Below, one piece after another: positions 53,022 to 63,015 of a stretch of DNA of 64,000 nt. The DNA comes from Streptomyces sp. V3I8 (GTDB lineage Bacteria > Actinomycetota > Actinomycetes > Streptomycetales > Streptomycetaceae). Each line of letters starts with the position of its first letter. Position 1 is the first letter of the stretch. The stretch covers positions 3,038,001 through 3,102,000 of the forward strand of contig NZ_JAUSZL010000002.1 of NCBI RefSeq assembly GCF_030817535.1, in the 5' to 3' direction. The notes beneath the pieces were generated by a model. The model saw nothing but the letters and a program-made list of their open reading frames with translations, was not told the DNA's origin and made no database searches. The translations under genes were made by a program, and so were the position numbers.

Positions 53022-53969
53022 TCAGACGGCCGCTTTGCGCGTCGGCAGGGGCTTGCCGTACCAGAGTTCGATCAGACGGGCCGCGATCGAGATGCCGTAC
53101 GGAGGCAGGACCTCCCCGGACTCGAAAGCGGCCCGCAGGTCTTCCCGGGAGAACCAGCGGGCCTCCTCGATCTCCTCGCCGTCGACGTTGATCTCCGCCG
53201 AGGTGGCGCGGGCCATGAAGCCCAGCATGAGGCTGGAGGGGAACGGCCAGGGCTGACTGGCGACGTACTCGACCGCGCCGACGGTGATCCCCGCCTCCTC
53301 GAAGACCTCGCGGCGGACCGACTGCTCGATGGACTCGCCCGGCTCGACGAAACCGGCGAGCGTGGAGAAGCGGCCCTCGGGCCAGTGCACCTGGCGGCCG
53401 AGCAGGATGCGGTCCTCGTTGTCCGTCACGGCCATGATCACCGCGGGGTCCGTACGCGGGTAGTGCTCGGCGCCGCAGGCCGGGCAGCGGCGGATGTGGC
53501 CGGCCGCGGCGATCACCGTGCGTTCACCGCAGCGGGAGCAGAAGCGGTGCAGCCGCTGCCAGTTCTCCAGGGCGACCGCGTGCACCATGAGTCCCGCGTC
53601 GCGCGGCGACAGGAGCAGGCCGGCCTCGCGCAGACCCGCCGCCCGCGCGGACTGGTCCATGCGGCCGGGGAGGCTGTCCTTCTGCAGGGCGAAGTAGCTG
53701 ACGCCGTCGTCGTCGGTGCCCAGGAAGTACCGGTGCGCCTCGGTGAGGGGCGCTTCGAAGGACGGGGTCATGACGAGCTCGGTGGTGCCGTCGGGCGTCT
53801 CGTCGATGAGGACCTGGCCGCCGGAGACCACGAAGGCGCGGGTCGTGGGGTGGCTCCACGCCGCGGCGAGCCAGGCCTCGTCGAGCCGGTGGTGGGCGGC
53901 CCGGTCGATGCCGCTCGGGGCGGTGAGCGAGATGGGACGGTCGGCGGTGTGGTCGGTCCAGGTGGTCAC
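53022..53969 (-). CDS. nudC: NAD(+)/NADH pyrophosphatase NudC
   Basis: A 315-residue NudC. The zinc ribbon is CSRC ... CPAC, the Nudix box is GFVEPGESIEQSVRREVFEE, and the NADH-specific motif SQPWPFPSSLMLGF follows. NudC hydrolyses NADH and can remove NAD caps from RNA. GTG 53969 (VTTWTDHTADRP) gives the family-like N terminus; an upstream ATG at 54065, overlapping the end of the dipeptidase gene, would add 32 Pro/Glu-rich residues. Confidence 0.92.
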   Translation of the reverse strand: MTTWTDHTADRPISLTAPSGIDRAAHHRLDEAWLAAAWSHPTTRAFVVSGGQVLIDETPDGTTELVMTPSFEAPLTEAHRYFLGTDDDGVSYFALQKDSLPGRMDQSARAAGLREAGLLLSPRDAGLMVHAVALENWQRLHRFCSRCGERTVIAAAGHIRRCPACGAEHYPRTDPAVIMAVTDNEDRILLGRQVHWPEGRFSTLAGFVEPGESIEQSVRREVFEEAGITVGAVEYVASQPWPFPSSLMLGFMARATSAEINVDGEEIEEARWFSREDLRAAFESGEVLPPYGISIAARLIELWYGKPLPTRKAAV

Positions 53970-54054
53970 GGGTGCTTCCAACTCCCCCGGTGAAACGGTT
54001 GTTTCGGCGGGCTGTTCAGCCGGATGTACGGCAGGACGGTGCGGCGGGGCTTCT

Positions 54055-55458
54055 TCAGTGGGCATCTCGCCGGTCCAGGGCCAGGTCGCCCCACAGGTAG
54101 GCGGTGGTTTCGACGCCCTTGAGCAGGAGGTCGAGCTCGACTTTCTCGTTCGGGGCGTGCCAGCCGTCGGACGGCACCGAGATGCCGAGGAACAGCACGG
54201 GGGCGGCCAGGACGTCCTGGAGGTCCGCGGCGGGCCCCGACCCCCCTTCGCGGGTGAAGCGGATCTCCTGCTCGAAGGCGCGGCCCATGGCGCGGACGAC
54301 GGACTGCAGGGCCGGGTGGTCGAGCGGTGTCAGACACGGGCGGGTGGCCGCGCCGAAGGTGATCTCGTGGCGGATCCCGGCCGGCAGCTGCTCGGCGGCC
54401 CAGCTGCGGACGGCCTTCTCTATGTGCTCGGGGTCCTGTCCGGCGACGAGCCGGAAGGAGAGCTTCACCATGGCCGAGGACGGGATGATCGTCTTGCTGC
54501 CGGGGCCCTGGTAGCCGCCGCCGATGCCGTTGACCTCGGCGGTCGGGCGGGCCCAGACGCGCTCCAGGGTGGTGTGGCCGCTCTCTCCCAGGGTGGCCGT
54601 GGACCGGGCGGTGCTCAGCCACTGCTCCTCGTCGAAGGGCAGTTCGGCGAACAGCTCCCGCTCCCGCTCGGTGAGCTCGGTGACGCCTTCGTAGAAGCCG
54701 GGGACCGCCACGCGCGCGTGCTCGTCGTGCAGGGCGGCGACGAGGCGGGCGGCCGCGGTGGCCGGATTGGGTACGGCGCCGCCGAAGGAGCCGGAGTGGA
54801 TGTCCTGGCCGGGCCCGTACAGCTGGATCTCGCACTCGGCGAGGCCGCGCATGCCGGTGCACACCGTGGGGGTGTCCTCGGACCACATGCCGGTGTCGGA
54901 GACGATCACCGCGTCGGCGGCCAGCCGGTCCCTGTGCGTCTCGACGAGGTCGCGGAAGTGCGGGGAGCCGGACTCCTCCTCGCCCTCGACGAGCAGCTTC
55001 AGGTGGACGGCGGGTGTGGTGCGGCCGGTGGCGGCGAGGTGGGCGCGGACGCCGAGTGTGTGGAAGAACACCTGTCCCTTGTCGTCGGCGGCCCCGCGCG
55101 CGTGCAGGCGGCCCTCGCGGACGACGGGCTCGAAGGGGTCGGTGTCCCAGCCGTCCTCGCGGGCGGCGGGCTGTACGTCGTGGTGGCCGTAGACGAGGAC
55201 CGTGGGGGCCCGCGGGTCGTCGCAGGGCCATTCGGCGAAGACCGCGGGTGCGCCGGGGGTCGCCCAGACCTCGCAGGTCGGGAAGCCCGTCTCCCGCAGT
55301 TTGGCGGCGAGCCAGTCGGCGCTGCGCCGGACGTCCGCGGCGTGCTCGGGCTGGGCCGAGACCGACGGGATGCGCAGCCATTCGGCGAGGTCGTCGAGGA
55401 AGGCGGCGCGGTGCTGCTCGATGTACGCGCGGACGGCGCTGTCCGGAGTCTTGCTCAT
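54055..55458 (-). CDS. M20 family dipeptidase
   Basis: A 467-residue M20 metallopeptidase. Metal and catalytic residues: VYGHHDVQPA (His and Asp), GAADDKGQV (bridging Asp), EGEEESGS (catalytic Glu and metal Glu), VSDTGM, and HAPNEKVEL near the C terminus. The dimerisation lid domain is about 205-320. It likely cleaves dipeptides. ATG 55458 is used, with an in-frame GTG two codons upstream. It starts about ten bases after the adnB stop, so it is probably in that operon. Confidence 0.9.
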   Translation of the reverse strand: MSKTPDSAVRAYIEQHRAAFLDDLAEWLRIPSVSAQPEHAADVRRSADWLAAKLRETGFPTCEVWATPGAPAVFAEWPCDDPRAPTVLVYGHHDVQPAAREDGWDTDPFEPVVREGRLHARGAADDKGQVFFHTLGVRAHLAATGRTTPAVHLKLLVEGEEESGSPHFRDLVETHRDRLAADAVIVSDTGMWSEDTPTVCTGMRGLAECEIQLYGPGQDIHSGSFGGAVPNPATAAARLVAALHDEHARVAVPGFYEGVTELTERERELFAELPFDEEQWLSTARSTATLGESGHTTLERVWARPTAEVNGIGGGYQGPGSKTIIPSSAMVKLSFRLVAGQDPEHIEKAVRSWAAEQLPAGIRHEITFGAATRPCLTPLDHPALQSVVRAMGRAFEQEIRFTREGGSGPAADLQDVLAAPVLFLGISVPSDGWHAPNEKVELDLLLKGVETTAYLWGDLALDRRDAH

Positions 55459-55468
55459 GGTCACGAGC

Positions 55469-58400
55469 CTAGCCGTCCACGCGCGTATGCCGGTCCGGTG
55501 GTTCGTCGCGGACCCCTTCGGACGGTTCCTCCAGGAGGAGGCGTTCCAGCGCGGCCCGGTCCGGCAGCGCCTCGGGGCGTACGACCTCGCCGCTGCGCAC
55601 GTAGAGGAAGGCCGCCCGGACGGATTCCAGCGGGACGCCTTGCTGCTCGGCCCAGGCGAGCCGGTAGAGGGCCAGCTGGAGCGGATCGCCGGTGCGGGTG
55701 CGGCTGGTCTTCCAGTCGACGATCTCGTACGTCGTCGTGCCCTCCCCGTCGCCTCCCGCGTCGGGCTCTTCCTTGTAGACGGCGTCGATACGGCCCCGTA
55801 CGACGCGTCCGGCGATAGCGAGCTGGAAGGGGACCTCGACCCGGTGGGGCGTGCGGTGGGCGTAGGGGGTGCGCTCGAAGGCGTTCTTCAGGGCCTCCAG
55901 GTCGCGTTCGTCGGCGATCTCGGCCTCGCTGCCGGGCAGGTCCTCCGGCTCCAGCATGGGGAGCGTCAGCTCCTCGAAGCGGGTTTCCACCCAGGCGTGG
56001 AAGCGGGTGCCGCGGCGGGCGGCCGGCTGGGGCGGGCGCGGCATGGGGCGGGCCAGTTCGGTCGCGAACCCGTCCGGGTCCTGGGCCAGGCGCAGCACCT
56101 GGGATGCGGTCAGGGAGGCCGGCAGGGGGACGTCCGTGACGCTCTCGCGGGCACGCAGCAGCTCTCCGGCGAGGGCGTCCAGGTCGCGGTCCCAGGAGGC
56201 GACGGTGCGGGCCTCCTCCGGGGTGAGCCGTGTGCGCCCGGGCGGGTGCGGGTGTGCGTCGGGGGCCGGAGCGGGGTGCGGTACCCGCGGGCGGTCCGGG
56301 GTCCACGCGTCCCAGTCGTCCGGGGTACCGGCTGTGGGATCACTCTCTTCGTAAGGAGGCTCGTCCTCCTCCGGTTCCGGCGGGAGCGGCCAGTCCGGGT
56401 CGTCGTAGGGGCCCGGGTCCCCGGCGGCCGACGGATGGGCCGTTTCGTGGGAGTGGACGGACTCGAGGTGGGCCAGCACCGTCCGGGCGGCCTCTTGGCG
56501 GCGGGCCATCGCCGTGTCGTCGAGCGGGAGCGGCCAGGCGTGGTCGCCGCCCGCCGCCAGCAGTGCGGGGTTCTCCTCGTCCTCCCCGGGTTCGTCCGCC
56601 CAGGCCTCGATCTCGCCGTACCCGGCCGCGCAGTGCCCGTACAGGGCGTGCAGGAAGTCCGAGGGGCCGCGGGGCTTCTTCTGCGAGGGGCCCCACCAGT
56701 GGCCGGAGCCGAGCAGCAGGGAGCGGGGGCGGGTGAAGGTGACGTAACCGAGGCGCAGTTCCTCGGTGTGCTGGTGGTCCTTCATGGCCTCGTGGAAGGC
56801 CTTCATGCCGCGGGAGTCCCAGGCGTCGATGTCGGGCAGGGTGTCGGCGTCGCCGCGCAATCCGTGCGGGAGGACCTTGCCCTGGGCGGTCCACTTCTCA
56901 CGTCCCTGGCCGCTGGGGAACGTGCCGGTGACGAGCCCCGGGACCACGACGACGTCCCACTCCAGGCCCTTGGACTTGTGCGCGGTGAGCACCTTGACGG
57001 TGTTCTCGCCGCCCGGCAGCGCGTTGTCGAGGCCCTTCTCGTACTGGGCGGCGGTGCGCAGGAAGCCGAGGAACGCGAGGAGACTGGCCTCGCCCTCGTT
57101 GGCGGCGAAGGAGGCGGCGACGTCCAGGAAGTTGGACAGGGTCTCGCGGCGGCGGGCGGCCAGGGCATGCGGGGAGGCGGAGAGCTCCACCTCCAGGCCG
57201 GTGGTGGCCAGCACCCGGTGCAGGACGTCCATGAGCGGGTCGGCGAGGGAGCGGCGCAGGTCGCGCAGTTCGGTGGCGAGCCGCGCGAACCGTACGCGGG
57301 CGTCGGCCGAGAACGGCAGCCGGTCGTCGTCCCCGCCGCCGCCGAGCGGTGCCTCCAGGAAGGTGTCGAGCGCGTCCGCGAGGGAGATGACCTCGGCCGG
57401 GTCGACCCCCTCGACGGCCGCGGCGAGCCGCAGGTCCGGGTCGTCGTCGGCCCCCACGCGCGCGTGTGACACGAGCAGCCTGGCCCGGCGGCCCAGGAGG
57501 GCGAGGTCGCGGGGGCCGATGCGCCAGCGCGGGCCGGTGAGCAGCCGGACCAGTGAGGCGTTGGCGCCGGGGTCCTGGAGGACCTCGCAGACGGCGACCA
57601 GGTCGGCGACCTCGGGCAGGTGCAGCAGCCCGGCGAGACCCACGACCTCGACGGGGACGTCACGGGCGACGAGCGCGCTCTGGATCTCGGCGAAGTCGCC
57701 CGCGGTACGGCACAGGACGGCGATCTCACCGGGCGCCTTCCCGGTGCGTACGAGATGGGCGACGGAGTCGGCGAGCCAATCCATCTCCTCGGCGTGCGTG
57801 CGCAGCAGGGCGCAGCGCACCATGCCCTCGCGCTCGGCGCCGGGTGCCGGGCGCAGGGCCTCCACGCCCGCGTGCATGGCGCGCAGGGGCTCCGCCAGGT
57901 CGTTGGCGAGGTCGAGGAGGCGGCCGCCGCTGCGGCGGTTCTCGCTCAGCGACTGGCGGGCCGCGGGGCGGCCGTCGGCGTGCGCGAAGTGCTCGGGGAA
58001 GTCGTCGAGGTTGGCCACGGATGCGCCGCGCCAGCCGTAGATGGCCTGGCAGGGGTCTCCGACGGCGGTCACCGGGTGGCCCGTGCCGGCTCCGAACAGT
58101 CCGGCCAGCAGGATGCGCTGGGCCACGGACGTGTCCTGGTACTCGTCGAGGAGGACCACCCGGAACTCGTCGCGCAGGATGCCGCCGACCTCGGGACGGG
58201 TACGGGCCAGGGTCGCCGAGAGGGCGATCTGGTCACCGAAGTCGAGCAGGTCGCGCTCGCGTTTGGCCGTCCGGTAGCGGCTCACCAGCTCGGTCAGTTC
58301 ACGCCGGGCGGCGGCCGCCTCGGGGACCTTGCGCAGTTCGGCGTTGGTGAGCTTGGCGCCCTCGAGGTCGCTCAGCAGCCGGGCGTCGTACGCGCGCAGC

Positions 58401-58981
58401 TCCTCGGGGCGTACGAGGTGTTCGGCGAGCTCGGAGTCGAGGGTCAGGAGGTCGCTGACCAGGTCGGGGAAGGAGCGGGTGAGCGCGGGATAGGGGCCCG
58501 GTGCCTCGCGCAGGACGCGTGCGGCGAGCTGGTAGCGCGTCGCGTCGGCGAGGAGGCGCGCGGTGGGTTCGAGCCCGATGCGCAGCCCGTGGTCGGTCAG
58601 CAGACGGCCGGCGAAGGCGTGGTACGTCGAGATCACCGGCTCGCCCGGCGGGTTGTCCGGGTCGATCGCGTCCGGGTCCGTCACCCCGGCCCTGACGAGG
58701 GCCTTGCGTACGCGCTCGGCGAGCTCGCCCGCCGCCTTGTTGGTGAAGGTCAGGCCGAGGACCTGCTCGGGGGCGACCTGCCCGGTGCCGACCAGCCACA
58801 CCACGCGCGCGGCCATCACCGTCGTCTTGCCGCTGCCGGCTCCGGCCACGATCACCTGCGGGGCGGGTGGTGCGGTGATGCAGGCCGTCTGCTCCGGGGT
58901 GAACGGGATGCCCAGGAGTTCCTTGAGCTGCTCGGGATCGGAGATACGGGCTGGCACGTCAGAGAGGCTAGCCGTGCTCAC
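55469..58981 (-). CDS. adnB: AdnB-type helicase-nuclease subunit
   Basis: An 1170-residue UvrD-like helicase fused to a RecB-family nuclease. Motor motifs: VAGAGSGKTTVMAARV, LTFTNKAAGELAERV, LDEYQDTSVAQRIL, GDPCQAIYGWRGAS, LTAHKSKGLEWDVV and GYVTFTRPRSLLL. Nuclease residues are in GRIDAVYK and YEIVDWKTS, with GTRFHAWVETRFE upstream. An acidic Pro/Asp/Glu linker lies around residues 860-950. With AdnA it resects double-strand breaks in actinobacteria. Naming by order follows Mycobacterium (adnA upstream of adnB). Confidence 0.9.
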   Translation of the reverse strand: MSTASLSDVPARISDPEQLKELLGIPFTPEQTACITAPPAPQVIVAGAGSGKTTVMAARVVWLVGTGQVAPEQVLGLTFTNKAAGELAERVRKALVRAGVTDPDAIDPDNPPGEPVISTYHAFAGRLLTDHGLRIGLEPTARLLADATRYQLAARVLREAPGPYPALTRSFPDLVSDLLTLDSELAEHLVRPEELRAYDARLLSDLEGAKLTNAELRKVPEAAAARRELTELVSRYRTAKRERDLLDFGDQIALSATLARTRPEVGGILRDEFRVVLLDEYQDTSVAQRILLAGLFGAGTGHPVTAVGDPCQAIYGWRGASVANLDDFPEHFAHADGRPAARQSLSENRRSGGRLLDLANDLAEPLRAMHAGVEALRPAPGAEREGMVRCALLRTHAEEMDWLADSVAHLVRTGKAPGEIAVLCRTAGDFAEIQSALVARDVPVEVVGLAGLLHLPEVADLVAVCEVLQDPGANASLVRLLTGPRWRIGPRDLALLGRRARLLVSHARVGADDDPDLRLAAAVEGVDPAEVISLADALDTFLEAPLGGGGDDDRLPFSADARVRFARLATELRDLRRSLADPLMDVLHRVLATTGLEVELSASPHALAARRRETLSNFLDVAASFAANEGEASLLAFLGFLRTAAQYEKGLDNALPGGENTVKVLTAHKSKGLEWDVVVVPGLVTGTFPSGQGREKWTAQGKVLPHGLRGDADTLPDIDAWDSRGMKAFHEAMKDHQHTEELRLGYVTFTRPRSLLLGSGHWWGPSQKKPRGPSDFLHALYGHCAAGYGEIEAWADEPGEDEENPALLAAGGDHAWPLPLDDTAMARRQEAARTVLAHLESVHSHETAHPSAAGDPGPYDDPDWPLPPEPEEDEPPYEESDPTAGTPDDWDAWTPDRPRVPHPAPAPDAHPHPPGRTRLTPEEARTVASWDRDLDALAGELLRARESVTDVPLPASLTASQVLRLAQDPDGFATELARPMPRPPQPAARRGTRFHAWVETRFEELTLPMLEPEDLPGSEAEIADERDLEALKNAFERTPYAHRTPHRVEVPFQLAIAGRVVRGRIDAVYKEEPDAGGDGEGTTTYEIVDWKTSRTRTGDPLQLALYRLAWAEQQGVPLESVRAAFLYVRSGEVVRPEALPDRAALERLLLEEPSEGVRDEPPDRHTRVDG

Positions 58982-59182
58982 TGACAGCCGGTGCCGATTC
59001 GGCGGCGGGGCCGGAGGATGCGCAGGTCAGCACGGGGGGTGCCATTTGTCACTCCTCGTACGCCGTATGCGCCCCACACGCCTCGTACGCCTCGCACGAG
59101 CCGCACGAGCCGTACGAGGAGTCGGCGTCCGAACGGCCGCCCCGGGATCACCCGGGTCACCGGGCCGCCGGTGCCGCGGCCG
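58982..59182. other. adnA-adnB intergenic region with a 12-bp inverted repeat
   Basis: This 201-base gap has ACTCCTCGTACG (59051-59062) and its exact complement CGTACGAGGAGT (59111-59122), with several CTCGTACG/CTCGCACGAG half-palindromes inside the 48-base spacer. As RNA it could fold into a large branched hairpin between the two operon genes. No protein-coding frame is convincing. Confidence 0.55.
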
Positions 59183-62100
59183 TCACTCGACGACGTGGCG
59201 TCCCTCCGGGCGGGCGCTGCACGAGGCCCGGAACGCGCAGTGCGTGCAGTGCTGGCCCGCCGACGGCGTGAACCGTTCGTCGAGGACCTTGCCCGCCGCC
59301 GTGGCGAGCAGGTCGCCGACCCACTCCCCCTCCAGCGGCTCCTGCGCCTGCACCTTGGGCAGGGTCTCGCCGCCGTCCTTCCTGGGGGCGCCCTGGCGGA
59401 GCTGGACGAGTTCGGCGCCGCCGGGGTCGGGGCGTTCGCCGCCGAAGACCTCGTCCACGGCACCCTCGCGGACGGCGAGCTGGTAGACGGCGAGCTGCGG
59501 GTGGTGAGCCACGTCGGCGGCGCTCGGTGCCTGTTTGCCGGTCTTGAAGTCGACCACGTAGGCGCGGCCGTCGGCGTCCCGTTCGACGCGGTCCATGGAG
59601 CCGCGGATGCGGACTTCGTAGGAGCCCGCTCCGAGGGTGACGTCGAAGTCGTGCTCGCTGGCCACCGGGGTCCGCGCGGCCCGGTCCATGACATGCCACT
59701 TCAGGAAGCGTTCGAGCGCCACGCGCGCGTGCTCCTTCTCCTGCGCCGACTTCCAGGGCGCGTCGAAGGCGAGCGCCTCCCACACGGAGTCGAGGCGCTC
59801 CATGAGGACGGCCAGGTCGGCGGGTGTCCGGCCGGAGGCGACCTCGTCGGCCAGGACGTGCACCACGTTGCCGAAGCCCTGGGCGACGGTCGCGGGGGCG
59901 TCGGCCTTGACCTCGCGGCCCAGGAACCACTGCAGGGTGCAGGTGTTGGCGAGCTGGTCGAGGGCGCTCCCGGAGAGCACGACGGGCTGGTCGCGGTCGC
60001 GCAGCGGCACCTTGCTCTCGGTCGGTTCGTACATGCCCCACCAGCGGTAGGGGTGCGCGGACGGCACCAGGGGGCGGCCGTCCTCGTCGCCGAGCGCGGC
60101 GAGCCTGCCGAGGCGGCGGGCCGCGGCCTCCCTGAGGGTGTCCGAGACGCGGGGGTCGACCGTCGTGGCCCGCAGTTCGGCGACGAGCGCCGCGACGGAC
60201 AGGGGGCGGCGGGGGCGGCTCGTTATGTCCTTCGGTTCGACGCCGAGTTCGGTGAGGAAGCGGGAGGGCTGGTCGCCGTCGTCGGCGGGGGCCTTCACGG
60301 CGGTGACGACGAGGCGCTCACGCGCACGCGTGGCGGCCACGTAGAACAGGCGCCGTTCCTCGGTGAGGAGCGCCCCGGGGGTGAGCGGCTCCGCGAGGCC
60401 GTCGCGTCCGATGCGGTCGGCCTCCAGGAGGGAGCCGCGGCGGCGCAGGTCGGGCCATACGCCCTCCTGGACACCCGCGACGACGACGAGACGCCACTCC
60501 AGCCCCTTGGAGCGGTGCGCGGTCATCAGGCGGACGGCGTCGGGGCGTACGGCCCTGCGGGTGAGCGTGTCGGCGGCGATGTCCTGGGCGTCGACCTCCT
60601 CCAGGAAGTTGAGGGCGCCGCGGCCGCCGACGCGTTCCTCGGCGCGGGCCGCCGTCGCGAACAGCGCGCACACCGCGTCGAGGTCGCGGTCCGCGTTGCG
60701 CCCGGCCGCGCCGCCGCGGCGGGCGGCCCGCTCCAGGCGCTGCGGCCAGGGCGTGCCGTCCCACAGTTCCCAGAGCGCCTCCTCGGCCGTGCCGCCTCCG
60801 GCGAGGCGCTCCCGTGCCTTGCGCAGGAGGGCGCCCAGACGCTGCGCCCCGCGCGCGTACGAGGGGTCGTGGGCGACCAGCCGTTCCGGTTCGGCCAGTG
60901 CCCGTGCCAGCAGTTCGTCGGAGGGCGGTGGTACGTGGTTGCCCCCGGCGCGCTCCTCCTCGCGCAGGGCTCGGCCCAGGCGGCGCAGATCGGCGGCGTC
61001 CATGCCGGCGAGGGGGGACGCGAGGAGGGTGAGCGCGGTCTCGACGTCGAGCCACGGCCGCTCCGGGACGACGTGCCCCTCGGCGTCGACAACGGCCTCG
61101 GCCTCGGCCCCTGCTTCGGGCCCGGTGTCGGCACCGGTCCCGGCACCGGCACCGGCCTCGACAACGGCGGTCGGCTCGTCGGAGGGCCGGGTTCCGGCCT
61201 GATCGGCTATGGCTTCGTCACCCTCCGCCGCCTCTCCGACCCCGGGGCCGGGACCGGCCCCGGCCCCGGCCTCTGCGCCGGTCGGCGTCCGCTCCGGTGC
61301 CGTTTCCCCCAGCTCCGCCGCGGCCACGGCCCTGAGCGCCGTCAGCAGGGGTGTCACCGCCGGTTCGTGACGCAGGGGCAGGTCGTCGCCGTCGACGTCG
61401 AGGGGGACGCCGGCCGCGGTGAGCGTGCGGCGGACGGTCGGGATGGTGCGGGCGCCGGCCCGTACCAGGACGGCCATCTCGTGCCACGGAACGCCGTCCT
61501 CCAGGTGGGCCCGGCGCAGGATGTCCGCGATGTTGTCCAGCTCCGTACCGGGGGTCGGGTACGTATGGACCTCCACGCGACCGCCGTCCCGTACGGGAGT
61601 CAGTTCCCTGTGGGCGCGTACCTTCTCGGCCGGGAGGCGGGTCAGGGGCATGCGCCGGGTCAGCAGTCTGGTGGCGGCCAGCAGGTCCTCGCCCGAGCGG
61701 CGCGACGTCCGCAGGACCTCGACCGGCGCCGGGGTGCCGTCCACGCGCGGGAAAGTGTCCGGGAAGTCCAGGATGCCGTTCACGTCGGCGCCCCGGAACG
61801 CGTAGATCGACTGGTCGGGGTCGCCGAACGCCACCAGGGTGCGGCCGCCGCCCGCGAGCGCGTCCAGCAGCCGCGACTGCGACGGGTCGGTGTCCTGGTA
61901 CTCGTCGACGAAGACCGCGTCGTACCGCGCGGCGAGCCGTTCGGCCACGCCGGGGCGGCGGGCGAGCAGTACCGCGCGGTGCACCAGTTCCGCGTAGTCG
62001 AGCACTCCCTGCATGTCGAGCACGTCGAGGTACTCGGCGAGGAAGGCGGAGGCCGCGAACCAGTCGGGGCGGCCTGTGCGCCTCGCGAAAGCCTGCAGGG

Positions 62101-62704
62101 TGTCGGGGCCGAGGCCCAGCTCACGACTGCGGGCGAGGACCGCGCGGACCTCGTCGGCGAAGCCGCGCGTCGTCAGGCAGGCGCGCAGTTCGTCCGGCCA
62201 GCGCACGTGGGCGAGACCGAGCCGCTCCAGGCCGGGCTGGCCGGCGAGCAGCTCCCGTACCGCCACGTCCTGTTCGGGGCCGGAGAGCAGCCGCATCGGC
62301 TCCACGAACAGATCGCTGTCCTGGTGGGCCCGGACCAGGGCGTAGCAGAAGGAGTGGAACGTGGTCGCCCGGGGCGCGCGGGCGGCCCCTATCCGCAGCG
62401 CCATGCGGTCGCGCAGTTCCACGGCGGCCTTGCGGCTGAACGTCAGCACCAGGACCCGCTCCGGGTCCGCGCCGGCTGTGATCCTGGCCGCCACGGACTC
62501 GACAAGCGTGGTCGTCTTGCCGGTCCCCGGACCTGCGAGGACGAGCAGCGGGCCGTCCCCGTGGTCAACCACCGCGCGCTGTGCCGCGTCCAGTACAGGG
62601 GGAGCCGTCCGGACCGGCGGGGTCCGCACCAGCCGGTAGGCGCCACGGGTCCCCTGCCGACCCTGGGGGTACGGCAGGCGCCTGGTGGAGGAAGAGGTGC
62701 TCAC
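59183..62704 (-). CDS. adnA: AdnA-type helicase-nuclease subunit with iron-sulfur nuclease domain
   Basis: An 1173-residue protein. Motor motifs: LAGPGTGKTTTLVESV, LTFSRKAAVELRDRM, VDEYQDTDPSQSRLL, GDPDQSIYAFRGAD, MTAHRSKGLEWRLV and VAATRARERLVV. The C-terminal RecB-like nuclease has GSMDRVERDADG and YVVDFKTGK, and cysteines NTCTLQW ... HCTHCAFRASC that would hold a 4Fe-4S cluster. A Gly/Ala/Glu/Pro low-complexity insert lies near residues 460-540. GTG 62704 is the start. First gene of the operon. Confidence 0.9.
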   Translation of the reverse strand: MSTSSSTRRLPYPQGRQGTRGAYRLVRTPPVRTAPPVLDAAQRAVVDHGDGPLLVLAGPGTGKTTTLVESVAARITAGADPERVLVLTFSRKAAVELRDRMALRIGAARAPRATTFHSFCYALVRAHQDSDLFVEPMRLLSGPEQDVAVRELLAGQPGLERLGLAHVRWPDELRACLTTRGFADEVRAVLARSRELGLGPDTLQAFARRTGRPDWFAASAFLAEYLDVLDMQGVLDYAELVHRAVLLARRPGVAERLAARYDAVFVDEYQDTDPSQSRLLDALAGGGRTLVAFGDPDQSIYAFRGADVNGILDFPDTFPRVDGTPAPVEVLRTSRRSGEDLLAATRLLTRRMPLTRLPAEKVRAHRELTPVRDGGRVEVHTYPTPGTELDNIADILRRAHLEDGVPWHEMAVLVRAGARTIPTVRRTLTAAGVPLDVDGDDLPLRHEPAVTPLLTALRAVAAAELGETAPERTPTGAEAGAGAGPGPGVGEAAEGDEAIADQAGTRPSDEPTAVVEAGAGAGTGADTGPEAGAEAEAVVDAEGHVVPERPWLDVETALTLLASPLAGMDAADLRRLGRALREEERAGGNHVPPPSDELLARALAEPERLVAHDPSYARGAQRLGALLRKARERLAGGGTAEEALWELWDGTPWPQRLERAARRGGAAGRNADRDLDAVCALFATAARAEERVGGRGALNFLEEVDAQDIAADTLTRRAVRPDAVRLMTAHRSKGLEWRLVVVAGVQEGVWPDLRRRGSLLEADRIGRDGLAEPLTPGALLTEERRLFYVAATRARERLVVTAVKAPADDGDQPSRFLTELGVEPKDITSRPRRPLSVAALVAELRATTVDPRVSDTLREAAARRLGRLAALGDEDGRPLVPSAHPYRWWGMYEPTESKVPLRDRDQPVVLSGSALDQLANTCTLQWFLGREVKADAPATVAQGFGNVVHVLADEVASGRTPADLAVLMERLDSVWEALAFDAPWKSAQEKEHARVALERFLKWHVMDRAARTPVASEHDFDVTLGAGSYEVRIRGSMDRVERDADGRAYVVDFKTGKQAPSAADVAHHPQLAVYQLAVREGAVDEVFGGERPDPGGAELVQLRQGAPRKDGGETLPKVQAQEPLEGEWVGDLLATAAGKVLDERFTPSAGQHCTHCAFRASCSARPEGRHVVE

Positions 62705-63015
62705 GTGGTTCGCCGGTCCTGGTGGGTGTGCTCGGACTTGTCACGGTCGGCGCGGAACGCCGTCGTTGCGGAATCGTGCTCGGACTGCGGGTGCGAGGAC
62801 GGCCCGGGGCGGACGGTGACCGCGGGAGGGGCGGGATGAACGGGATGCGCGCCGTCGACGCTACGCCGGTGGGTACTGGGGAAGCGGCACTTCCTCGTGT
62901 TCCCTCCCGGCACCCGCGCCTCTCGCACCACGAACGTACGGCATCTCGCGGATGTGCCCGCATTCACCCGTACGGGCCATCTGTCCCCCTCCTGACGGTC
63001 CCGTGCCGGAAGCTG
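62705..63015. other. Upstream region of adnA, no gene seen
   Basis: A 311-base gap between the ATL gene stop and the adnA start, both minus strand. It contains the direct repeat GTGCTCGGACT at about 62727 and 62777. Open frames here show poor codon bias. I found no LexA-like box (CGAAC-N-GTTCG). Confidence 0.4.
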
